DNA of 34,823 nucleotides from a virus: the IMG/VR virus record IMGVR_UViG_3300006224_000023, positions 1 to 34,823 of that record; one strand, 5' to 3'. Below are positions 1 through 7,200 of this stretch, piece by piece. Below the pieces are notes generated by a model. It was not told where the DNA came from and did not search any database. It saw only the letters and a list, made by a program, of their open reading frames with translations. The position numbers and the translations under genes are program-made. How positions within the stretch are numbered: position 1 is the stretch's first letter; every line of letters starts with the position of its first letter.

Positions 1-42
1 CTGAGAGGGTGTAAGCTGTGCCTACTGCCGGGAGGGATACCG

Positions 43-933
43 TTGGATACCGACGAGCAGAAGCCGAAGTGCACGCGTCGTGCCCCGCGCCCAGCGCCCC
101 TCCTGGCGGTTCCACCGCCGCCCCCATCGACCGTCTCACCGAGCTGTCCCACTCCCTCGATAGACGCCTTGCCCAGCTCGACTGCATCTTCGAAGTCGCC
201 CCCGCTGACACCCCCTTCCTCCATGTCGCCTCTGACGACGCGCCAGTCACGCACGATTGGGTCGCGGACACGCTGTACGAAGGCGGGGAAGTGCGGGCGG
301 TGCGGCCAGTCTTTACCGGCGAAGAGTCTGTACCGGACGTGCAGCAACTGTCGCTCCTACTGGAAAACGCTACGCCTGAAGCGCGCAGCCGCACGCAGAT
401 GCTCCAAATGTGGTACGACTACTTCAGAAACTCCTCTCCGCTCGAAGTGCCATCGCTGTTCTCAACGCGATATCGTCCAGCACGCGAGACGGCGATTGAC
501 CGAGCACTGGCGGAGGGTGGTGGAGGCGTTGGCGGACCACGGCCACGGCGGGAGCGGGCGGGGCATGTGCAAAGACGCCGCGCTCGTATCGCTCGCCAAG
601 AAGATTTCCGCAGGCCGCAGCCTCCGGTGCGCAGTATGTGGGATCCCACACTGGGTGGTTTCACGGAGCAAGATCTTACCAGCACGGCGACTGTCGCTCG
701 ACCGCATCAACCCGGAAGCGCGGAAGGGTGGCTTGCGCAACTTGAGGCTACTGTGTCCCATCTGCAACAGCAAGCGCGGCGCAGGACTCTCGCCAGACAA
801 TACAGTCTGGCGCTATGCCCGCTGGTGGTGGACCCGAGCACTTGGGGACCGAACGGCGGGCCTGCTGTTCAAGACTCCCCCCTCGACTCGTAAGGCGCGC
901 TCGCCCCTGAGCGTGCGCTGGAGAATCACATGA
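43..933 (+). CDS. Zinc-ribbon HNH endonuclease (free-standing, homing type)
   Basis: A probable DNA-nicking or cutting HNH nuclease. With the TTG start at 43 (GGAGGG at 31-36) it has 296 residues. Two four-Cys zinc ribbons are visible (C84/C87/C100/C103 and C120/C123/C136/C139). A C-terminal HNH fold follows: C196-x2-C199, the LDRIN motif at 219-223, the NLRLLC motif at 233-238, then C241-N242. Residues 1-75 are Pro/Ser-rich and unlike a folded domain, whereas the frame starting at GTG 18 reads like ordinary protein over about 100-290 and has GC-rich third positions. The nuclease may therefore begin at ATG 223 (residue 61). The frame is also open to the left edge, so a longer 5' end is possible. 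Its stop overlaps the next start (ATGA, 930-933), coupling it to the replication genes. The nuclease call is firm and the start is not. Confidence 0.72.
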   Translation: MDTDEQKPKCTRRAPRPAPLLAVPPPPPSTVSPSCPTPSIDALPSSTASSKSPPLTPPSSMSPLTTRQSRTIGSRTRCTKAGKCGRCGQSLPAKSLYRTCSNCRSYWKTLRLKRAAARRCSKCGTTTSETPLRSKCHRCSQRDIVQHARRRLTEHWRRVVEALADHGHGGSGRGMCKDAALVSLAKKISAGRSLRCAVCGIPHWVVSRSKILPARRLSLDRINPEARKGGLRNLRLLCPICNSKRGAGLSPDNTVWRYARWWWTRALGDRTAGLLFKTPPSTRKARSPLSVRWRIT

Positions 934-1037
934 AGAAGACCATCCTTGGCCGCATCTGCAGCTACATCGACTACACCATCGTCGCCATTGTCATTCTGGT
1001 GGCGTTGGGGATCATCACGGCGGTGTTCCTCCGATGA
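930..1037 (+). CDS. 35-residue single-pass membrane peptide
   Basis: A 35-codon gene. It begins MKKTILGR, has one hydrophobic helix of about 20 residues (about residues 13-33, Ile/Val/Leu/Ala-rich), and ends in FLR. GGAG at 920-923 lies 6 nt before the ATG. It shares ATGA with the HNH stop (930-933) and its own TGA lies in the ATGA of the polymerase start (1034-1037), so it is translated as part of the operon. The positively charged N-terminus suggests N-in topology. It has no recognisable family. It could be a small holin-like protein or a membrane anchor for replication, but nothing in the sequence decides this. The tight fit between two overlaps is the main argument that it is real. Confidence 0.65.
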   Translation: MKKTILGRICSYIDYTIVAIVILVALGIITAVFLR

Positions 1038-3277
1038 GGCGCTGCAAGGCAGACGGGCCGCTCAACGCCCCGATCATGATCGTGGGCGAGGCCCCCGGCG
1101 ACACCGAGCTGGAGGAGGGCCGTGGCTTCGTTGGCGCGAGCGGGCGAGTGCTGTGGTCCTCGCTCAAGCGGGCGGGCATCCACCGGCACATGTGCCGGAT
1201 CACGAACGTCTTCCAGGGCGAGCCCGAGCTGAAGAGCGGGCAGCCCTCTGCACGACAGGTGGCCGCAGAGTGGGACCGCCTCGACGAGGAGCTGGCGGCG
1301 AGCAAGGCGAAGGTGCTGGTGTTGGTGGGTGGGGTGAGTCTGAGAAGGGTCACCGGCATCAAGAAGGGCATCCAGTCGATGCGCGGATACGTTCTGCGCC
1401 CGCAGGACTGCCAGCCTGTGCTTCGCCGCCAGCCTGTCCAGATCGGCGTCTACAAGACGAGCCGCAAGGGGTCCTATCAGAAGGGCGACCCCAAGTACGC
1501 GGTGCGCCGAGTGCCGGTGCCGCCCACCCTGCCCCCGAAGTGCGAGTGGATCATCTCACTGCTGCACCCTGCTGGCGTCATGCGCACGGGCTTCCGTTCT
1601 GCGCCTGCGCTGCGTGCTGACTGCGACCGGGTGGGGCGGCTGTACCGGGACGAGGTGAACCTGATCGACACGGTTCACTTCTCCGAGCACATGATCCCCA
1701 TCGAAGACAAGTCGGTCGCGTGGGACATCGAGACGGACGGCGACACGATCACCCGCCTGGGGGTGTCGGGGGCTGGCCGCACGTGGACCAGCATCATCAC
1801 CCCAGCGGTGGTGGGGTACGTGCGCCGCACGCTGCTGGACCCCGAGTACACGATCATCTGCCACAACGCCGCCTTCGACATCCCGCGGCTGTGCAACCTC
1901 GTCTCCCTGGACATGCGGGAGATCATGGCGAGCATCAAGGACACCATGCTTGCGGCTCAGCTCCTCTGCCCCGACCTGCCGAAGGGGCTGGAGAAGGCGA
2001 GCACGCTGTACCTGGACCTCACCCCGTGGAAGGACTCGGCCCATGACGACATGCCTGCCTACAACGCCAAGGACGCCTACGTCACCCGCTGTCTTGATGA
2101 TTGTCAATCCCTGCACATCGAGTCGATGGGCATGGGACCGGAGCTGGATGCGGTATTCCACTGCATGCCGGTGCTGTGGCGTGCTACCCAACGGGGAATC
2201 CGTGTACAGAAGGACGCGGCGCGGGATTGGGCGAAGGGGCTTGCGGCGCAGCTCCATGAGGCGGTGGAGCAGTGGCCCTTCCCAGACGTTCAGCTCTCAA
2301 GCGCCCCTCAGCTTTGCAGTCTACTGTACGGACGGCTCAAGCTACCTCCGCAGTGGGGCAAGAAGGGGAGCCTGACGGTTGCCGAGGAGGCCCTGGAGGA
2401 GCTGCGCGTGGTCGCGCCCGAGAAGGCTCCGATCTTCGACCACATCCTCCGCTACCGCGAGGCCGCAGGCAACCTAGCGATATGGGGCTCGATCCCCGAG
2501 CGGGTGCATCCCGCCTACCTCCCCTCGCTCAAGGAAGAGAAGGGGATCGGGCAGGGGGCCGCGACTGGCCGGATTCAGGCGCGGTCCCCGAACATCATGA
2601 ACCTGCCGAAGGACGCGCGCTCGCTCATCATCCCCGACGAGGGATACTACCTTGGCTACGCTGATTGGGCTCAGGCCGAGGCGTGGGTCGAGGCTACCCT
2701 GTTCGGGGACGAGGCGCTGAAGGAGGCCCTGCGCAAGGACCTCCATGCCTACATCAGCGAGACTCAGGGCATCGAGCGCGTGCTAGCCAAGAACTTCTGG
2801 TACGGCTCAGGTCGTGGGGCGGGGCCGACCAAGCTGCGTCAGGTGATGATCGCCAAGGGCTACACCGACATGACGGTGGAGCGCTGCCGCACCTTCCAGC
2901 AGAAGCTGAAGACGATGTTCCCGCAGTGGGCAGCGGGGCGGCGGGCTGTCACCGAGGAGGCGAAGCAGCGCCGCTTCTGCCGCAACCCCTTCGGCCGGAT
3001 GCGCGTCTACTTCGCCGAGCCCTCGTTGCCCGACGTGGTGGGCTTCCTGATTCAGTCCACGGTAGCGAGCATGTTCATTCGCATGCTGGTGGAGGTGGAC
3101 CCCCTGATTGAGCTGTTGGCCCCCTATCACGACGCGGTGCTGTTCCAGTCGCGGGATGAGAAGGCGGCAGAGAAGGTGGTTGCGGTGATGCAGCGGGAGT
3201 ACCCCGAGGTGGCCCCTGGGTTCGCGCTGCGCTCCGACTGCAAGACCAGCACTACAAGCTGGGCGGAGGCGTCATGA
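1034..3277 (+). CDS. DNA polymerase: UDG-like domain + 3'-5' exonuclease + family A polymerase
   Basis: The replicative polymerase of the phage, 747 residues in three modules. Residues 1 to about 215 match family-4 uracil-DNA glycosylases: GEAPGD at 18-23, GFVGASG at 31-37, and the HPAGVMR motif at H178. The Cys ligands of the Fe-S cluster are not there (only C4, and the usual second-pair loop reads TNVFQG). Residues about 228-365 are a DEDDy proofreading exonuclease: D231/E233, N278/D282, Y343/D347. Residues about 375-747 are the polymerase: motif A D544 with E549, O-helix R582/K586/Y590, motif C H699-D700-A701. The O-helix aligns with T7 polymerase without gaps, but the second T7 Tyr (E. 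coli Y766 position) is R594, and motif C has Ala instead of Glu. ATGA overlaps link it to both neighbours. The fused glycosylase may bind or scan uracil in template DNA; whether it is catalytic is unclear. Confidence 0.95.
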   Translation: MRRCKADGPLNAPIMIVGEAPGDTELEEGRGFVGASGRVLWSSLKRAGIHRHMCRITNVFQGEPELKSGQPSARQVAAEWDRLDEELAASKAKVLVLVGGVSLRRVTGIKKGIQSMRGYVLRPQDCQPVLRRQPVQIGVYKTSRKGSYQKGDPKYAVRRVPVPPTLPPKCEWIISLLHPAGVMRTGFRSAPALRADCDRVGRLYRDEVNLIDTVHFSEHMIPIEDKSVAWDIETDGDTITRLGVSGAGRTWTSIITPAVVGYVRRTLLDPEYTIICHNAAFDIPRLCNLVSLDMREIMASIKDTMLAAQLLCPDLPKGLEKASTLYLDLTPWKDSAHDDMPAYNAKDAYVTRCLDDCQSLHIESMGMGPELDAVFHCMPVLWRATQRGIRVQKDAARDWAKGLAAQLHEAVEQWPFPDVQLSSAPQLCSLLYGRLKLPPQWGKKGSLTVAEEALEELRVVAPEKAPIFDHILRYREAAGNLAIWGSIPERVHPAYLPSLKEEKGIGQGAATGRIQARSPNIMNLPKDARSLIIPDEGYYLGYADWAQAEAWVEATLFGDEALKEALRKDLHAYISETQGIERVLAKNFWYGSGRGAGPTKLRQVMIAKGYTDMTVERCRTFQQKLKTMFPQWAAGRRAVTEEAKQRRFCRNPFGRMRVYFAEPSLPDVVGFLIQSTVASMFIRMLVEVDPLIELLAPYHDAVLFQSRDEKAAEKVVAVMQREYPEVAPGFALRSDCKTSTTSWAEAS

Positions 3278-3675
3278 GGTACAAGCTGGTGTTCGTGGCT
3301 CGCCGAGTTGAGAGCGCCCTGATCGGGCGGCTTGTCGTCTTCGACCTCAAAACGATGGCGACTACCACGTACGAGGCGATCAGTGGGAAGTGGGGCAAGG
3401 GGGCGCTGCCGTCTGGTCTTCCCTACAAGGTGAAGCAGGCGGTGAGGCTGGGGCATGATGCCTCACCCGCCTATGCAGACAAGTCAGGGATGCGGTGGTG
3501 GGCGCGGATCGAACCTGATGGATGGGAGTGCGATCGCACTGGGTTGGGCATCCATCCAGACGGTAATCTCCCTGGCACACTTGGCTGCATCGGTATCGGC
3601 GAAGCCTATACAGCCTCGCTGTTCGATATGCTCAGTGAGGGGGATTCGAGCCTAGATGTGATTGAGGTGGCCTAA
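3274..3675 (+). CDS. L,D-transpeptidase (YkuD)-like small protein
   Basis: 133 residues. The C-terminal third carries an IHPDG motif (H94) and the GTLGCIGI motif with C105, the His...Gly-Cys signature of YkuD-type L,D-transpeptidase or carboxypeptidase domains, including short versions seen in phages and in peptidoglycan-targeting effectors. Such enzymes act on the peptidoglycan stem peptide through a Cys nucleophile. No signal peptide is visible, so export would need a holin or another route. The start overlaps the polymerase stop (ATGA, 3274-3277), giving coupled translation. In this window it is the only candidate for a cell-wall enzyme, so it may act in lysis or modify host wall. A structural role is not excluded. 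The family call is moderate and the biological role is inferred. Confidence 0.6.
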   Translation: MRYKLVFVARRVESALIGRLVVFDLKTMATTTYEAISGKWGKGALPSGLPYKVKQAVRLGHDASPAYADKSGMRWWARIEPDGWECDRTGLGIHPDGNLPGTLGCIGIGEAYTASLFDMLSEGDSSLDVIEVA

Positions 3676-3726
3676 CGCCAGATCCACCAGAAGATGTCGG
3701 CTAGAAACCTAAGCCACATGGCAAAA

Positions 3727-3755
3727 CGAAGGGCGGCTTGTTAGGCCGCCCTTCG
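3727..3755. terminator. Hairpin terminator between convergent units
   Basis: A perfect 11-bp stem (CGAAGGGCGGC at 3727-3737, GCCGCCCTTCG at 3745-3755) with a 7-nt loop. On the - strand the hairpin is followed by TTTT (AAAA at 3723-3726), so it fits best as the end of the late transcript. It also sits 51 nt past the last + strand gene and may stop that transcript too. The rest of the 108-nt gap (3676-3783) holds nothing else I can recognise. Confidence 0.8.
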
Positions 3756-3783
3756 CGTTACTACTTGTTGGGGTTGAGCGTTA

Positions 3784-4098
3784 TCACTGCAGCGGAGAAG
3801 GCATCGGGGGGTACACCCCCTTGGCCATGAAGGCGGCGGTCACCGCGCGCCGGATCGCGTCCTCGTTCTTGGTGGGCGTCGAGGGGATGGCAGTCATGAG
3901 GATCTGCACGGCCTCTTCCACCAGGAGGGTGAAGTCGCGGTCGGGGTAGCGAGCGATCAACTCGGCGACGATGCCCTCGGCGAGCAGAGCGATGAGCTGA
4001 GCGCGCCGCACATCATCACCCGTGCGGATGCGCCGGGCGATGAAGGGGATGATCATCGAAAGGCCGAGGGTGAGGAACGGCTTCAGGTACTTGAGCAT
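3784..4098 (-). CDS. Small protein with N-terminal membrane segment
   Basis: 104 residues. Residues 1-20 are hydrophobic with a positive flank (MLKYLKPF... then ARRIR), consistent with one membrane helix. The rest is helical and charged, with a Pro-rich C-terminus. GGAGAG lies about 9 nt before the ATG. It is the last gene of the late strand before the terminator, and the promoter at 4155-4183 lies just upstream. Position at the end of the late unit and a membrane helix fit a holin or spanin-like lysis role, but no family is recognisable, so this is inference only. Confidence 0.7.
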   Translation of the reverse strand: MLKYLKPFLTLGLSMIIPFIARRIRTGDDVRRAQLIALLAEGIVAELIARYPDRDFTLLVEEAVQILMTAIPSTPTKNEDAIRRAVTAAFMAKGVYPPMPSPLQ

Positions 4099-4114
4099 GG
4101 GCGTCTCTCCGTGG

Positions 4115-4255
4115 TCAGGGCCGGGGGACCGGCAGGTTCAGGTGCGTCAGTATGAGTATAACACTTTGCTCCAGGACGGTCAAGCGGTGCTCTATCCCGT
4201 TGGCCGCCTGCAACATGGTGAGGAAGCTGCCCGCCATCGCCCCCAGGACAGCCAC
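4115..4255 (-). CDS. 46-residue membrane peptide with amphipathic tail
   Basis: The frame reads as a hydrophobic Ala/Val/Leu/Gly-rich helix, then an amphipathic stretch with the GIEHRLTVLEQ motif, then NLPVPRP. This layout recalls small phage membrane proteins of the holin-accessory kind, although in XhlA the order is reversed. The start is uncertain: GTG at 4255, 7 nt after the stop of the large ejection protein, is chosen; ATG at 4237 (40 residues) or a start inside the upstream gene are alternatives, and no good Shine-Dalgarno was seen. It lies between two real genes and holds the promoter at 4155-4183 inside its coding region. Together with the 104-aa protein downstream it could form a lysis pair. 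Confidence 0.45.
   Translation of the reverse strand: MAVLGAMAGSFLTMLQAANGIEHRLTVLEQSVILILTHLNLPVPRP
4155..4183 (-). promoter_or_regulatory. Sigma70-like promoter for the terminal late gene
   Basis: On the - strand: TTGACC (4183-4178), 17-nt spacer, TATACT (4160-4155). It lies inside the 46-residue peptide gene and points at the 104-aa gene starting at 4098. It has the same layout as the promoters at 10075-10103, 24027-24055 and 28627-28655. Confidence 0.65.
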
Positions 4256-4262
4256 CAGCAGG

Positions 4263-7200
4263 CTACTGAGAAGGCTGCTCTTTGATGGGGATGTTGAGCG
4301 TGTACGGGCGTCGAACCCCCGCTCGAATGAGTCGCTCTTCAGTCTTGCGTATCTCCGCGCGGATCTTCCGGCGCTGGAGTTCTGTGAGGTCGAACGTTTC
4401 CGAGTTGATGCCGAGCGCGATGTCGAGGAGCGTATTGTCGAGGGCATAGTTCTTCTTCTTCGCCTCACCGTACATGGCGAGAGGCCACAGCATCCGCTGC
4501 ACAGCGAAGGCTTGGAAGAGGAGGTACGACTTGGTACCATTCATCTGCCACTTGCCTTCGGGCGTCTGCCGGAACTCCAGCCAGTCCTTCGTGCGTTCTG
4601 GAAGGGCGTTGATGATCTTCGTCCAGCCAGCGTCCACCTCGCGGGGCAGCTTGAGGTCTGCGCCCGTCATGGGGTCCTGCTGGAACTGAACGGCCTGGAT
4701 GGCCTTCAGCGTGGGGTTGATGGTCGCGCCGAAGCGCTTCAGCGTCTGCGTGAGCCCATTGTCGCCCACGAAGAAGTTGTCGAGGAAGGCTCGGTGCGGG
4801 AGGTCGATGCCGTAGAAGTAGGACACCTTCCCCTTCCGCTCCGTGCGTAGCTTGTACGTGCCCGCGAGGTAGGCTGAGAGGGAGCCGTTCTCGGGGGCTC
4901 GGTCGGGGTCGTTGGTGGTGTTGAACCGCTCCAGCATGGAGATGCGGCCCGGCTCCTCGACCATGAGCTTCGAGTAGAGCTTCATGTTCTTGGACCACCA
5001 CGTGTAGAACGGCATGATGCGCCGGAACCAGCTCTTCTCGATGGCCGTCAGGCTCTCGTAGTCGAACAGCACTTGTTGGGTGCGGAAGGCCGCACCGCGC
5101 AGCCCCTCACCCCGCTCGAAGTGGGCGAGCGCAAGGCTCAGCTTCGACCAGTTCTCGATGTAGGAGTTGACCTGCGAGAGGCGGCGGATGGGGCCGTGCG
5201 CCAGGATCTTCGAGCCACGGGCGGTGCCTCCCACTTCGAGGGCGAAGTCAGCGTCGTTGAAGACGCCATAGTGGCGCATGGCATCGCGGAACTGCGAGAA
5301 GGAGACGTTGCCAGTGGGCGTGCGGATGGTGCCCTCGGCCCCGTTCATGATCGCCATCGCCCGCTTGCCGCGGAGTGGGTTGAAGGCAGTGAAGCCCACG
5401 TCTACGAAGCTGGTGGCGAGGTTGCTGTATCCGTTGCGCGAGAAGAACGCGGGCACCGTGATGGTGACCCCCGCCTTCCAGAGCGCAGTCGCCGTGTCGT
5501 AGAGGTGCAGCGCGTCCCGCAGCTCGGGCGGGAGGGGCCGCGTCTCCAGGAGGCGGCGGGCGTCGTCGGCGATGGCCTTCGGCAGGAAGAAGGTACGCGA
5601 GGCTCCGCCGTACTCGACCAGCAGCTCATCGTACTGGTCGCGGAAGGTGTTCGTCCACTTCTTGTAGCTGGTGCCGAGGTACTCGCGCATGGCCTTGACG
5701 AGCTTGTCGTCAATGCCCAGGGCGCCGGGGTGCTCCTTCGCCACTGCCTCGAACTCAGCGAAGTTGGTCACCGACCGCAGCTTCGTCATCCAGTAGAACG
5801 CCTTGGCAAGTTGGTCCTGGCGCTTGATGAACTTGATGCCACCCTTGGACCGCATGGCGGCCTTCACCCCGCGCTGGGCAGCCCGCTGGAGCTGGCGGGC
5901 AGCAGCAGCCGCAGCCTCGGCCTCACGCGAGACAGCGAGTGGCTTCCAGCCCGTCGTCGAGAGATACTCCAGCTCGGTCGCGGGGATGGGGCGGTTCGTG
6001 ATGATGTCGCCCGTGCCGCGCTCCGCGGCGAAGCCCTTCCCGCTCTTCGTGCGGACGATCACGGACTTGGAGGGCTCGGGCCAGAAGGGCTCCGTTCCCT
6101 TGGGACTGGTGCTCCAATAGGAGCGGGCGCGCGTGGTGCCGTCGGGCCACGCGGTTTGCTCGCCGCGGAAGGAGGGCTTCTGCGGACGCAGTGCACCTTC
6201 GGCGATGTCGTTCAGGGCGTCGCGCGAGGTGGCGTGGTAGACGTATCCCTGCTCACCTGCACCGAGGGTGCGCGGGGAGAGGGCGGCGTCGTTCAGGGCA
6301 GCCACCTTCGGCTTCAGCTTGGTCGTGGCCGAGATCGCCCGCTGTGGGACCAGAGTGCGGGCCAGCCGCCGCTCCAGCTTGTCCACGCGGGCGCGCAGGG
6401 CCTCCACCCGCTTCTCGCGGAGGATGGAGGGCTTGGACGGCACCTCAATGGGCGTACCCTCACGCTCGGAGAGCTGAGCGATCTTGGCGCGAGTCTTCTT
6501 CAGCTTGGTGTTCAGCTCGTTCCACTTCGGCCCCTCAGCCGACTTGAGGCGGCGCTCAAGGCGCGTAGCCACAGACTCCAACTGCCGCACGCGGTACTGG
6601 CGCACGGCCTCGGCCTTGCCGAGTACCTGCCGGGGCGGGGCCGCTTCAGCGACCCTCTTCTCAAGGGCAGCGAGTGCCTCGCGGGCCGTCTCAAGCTGGC
6701 CCTGGAGGATGGTCGCCCGCCTCCCCACGCGAGCCCGCTCGGTTTCGAGGGCCTTGCCCAGGGTGGTGACCTTCTGGCGGGCAGCGCGCGCCTGGGCGCT
6801 GGCGGTGAGGGCCTTGGAGCGCTGGGCGTAGTCTAGCATGATCTTCTCCAGCTTCGCCCCCGCGGTCTTGTACGCCCCTTCAAGGTCGGTGACACCGTGG
6901 TTGACGAGCTGGTGAAGCTCGGGCAGGATGGTCTTGAAGTGCTGGTCGATGGCCGCCTCGGGGTCGATCCCGTGGTCGAGGAGGAAGCGGCCCTCCATCT
7001 TGGCAGCGGCGACGGCCTCAGCGTGGTCCAGGCCGCGGACGAGGAGGGACTCCTCAAGCGGGGCGGGGGTCAGCTTCCAGGCAAGGCCCCGCTCGGTGGC
7101 CTGCTGGTTCAGGATGCCGATGGCGTCGGTGTAGGTGGCGAAGGTACGCGCCTGGGTGGCGCCGCCAACGGTGGTGGAGACGCGGGATCCCAGGAAGCGC

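Noticed and set aside
3760-3783. Short CTACTTGTTGGGGT sequence at 3761-3774 also found at the end of the 82-residue gene near 26148
   Set aside because: A 14-nt match; one copy codes the end of a protein, the other is in a short gap. Too short to call a repeat or recombination site.
5073-6836. Long + strand open frame (587 codons) opposite the large ejection protein
   Set aside because: Gly/Val/Arg/Leu-rich translation with no domain, exactly antisense to a frame with clear protein character; typical mirror frame of a high-GC gene.
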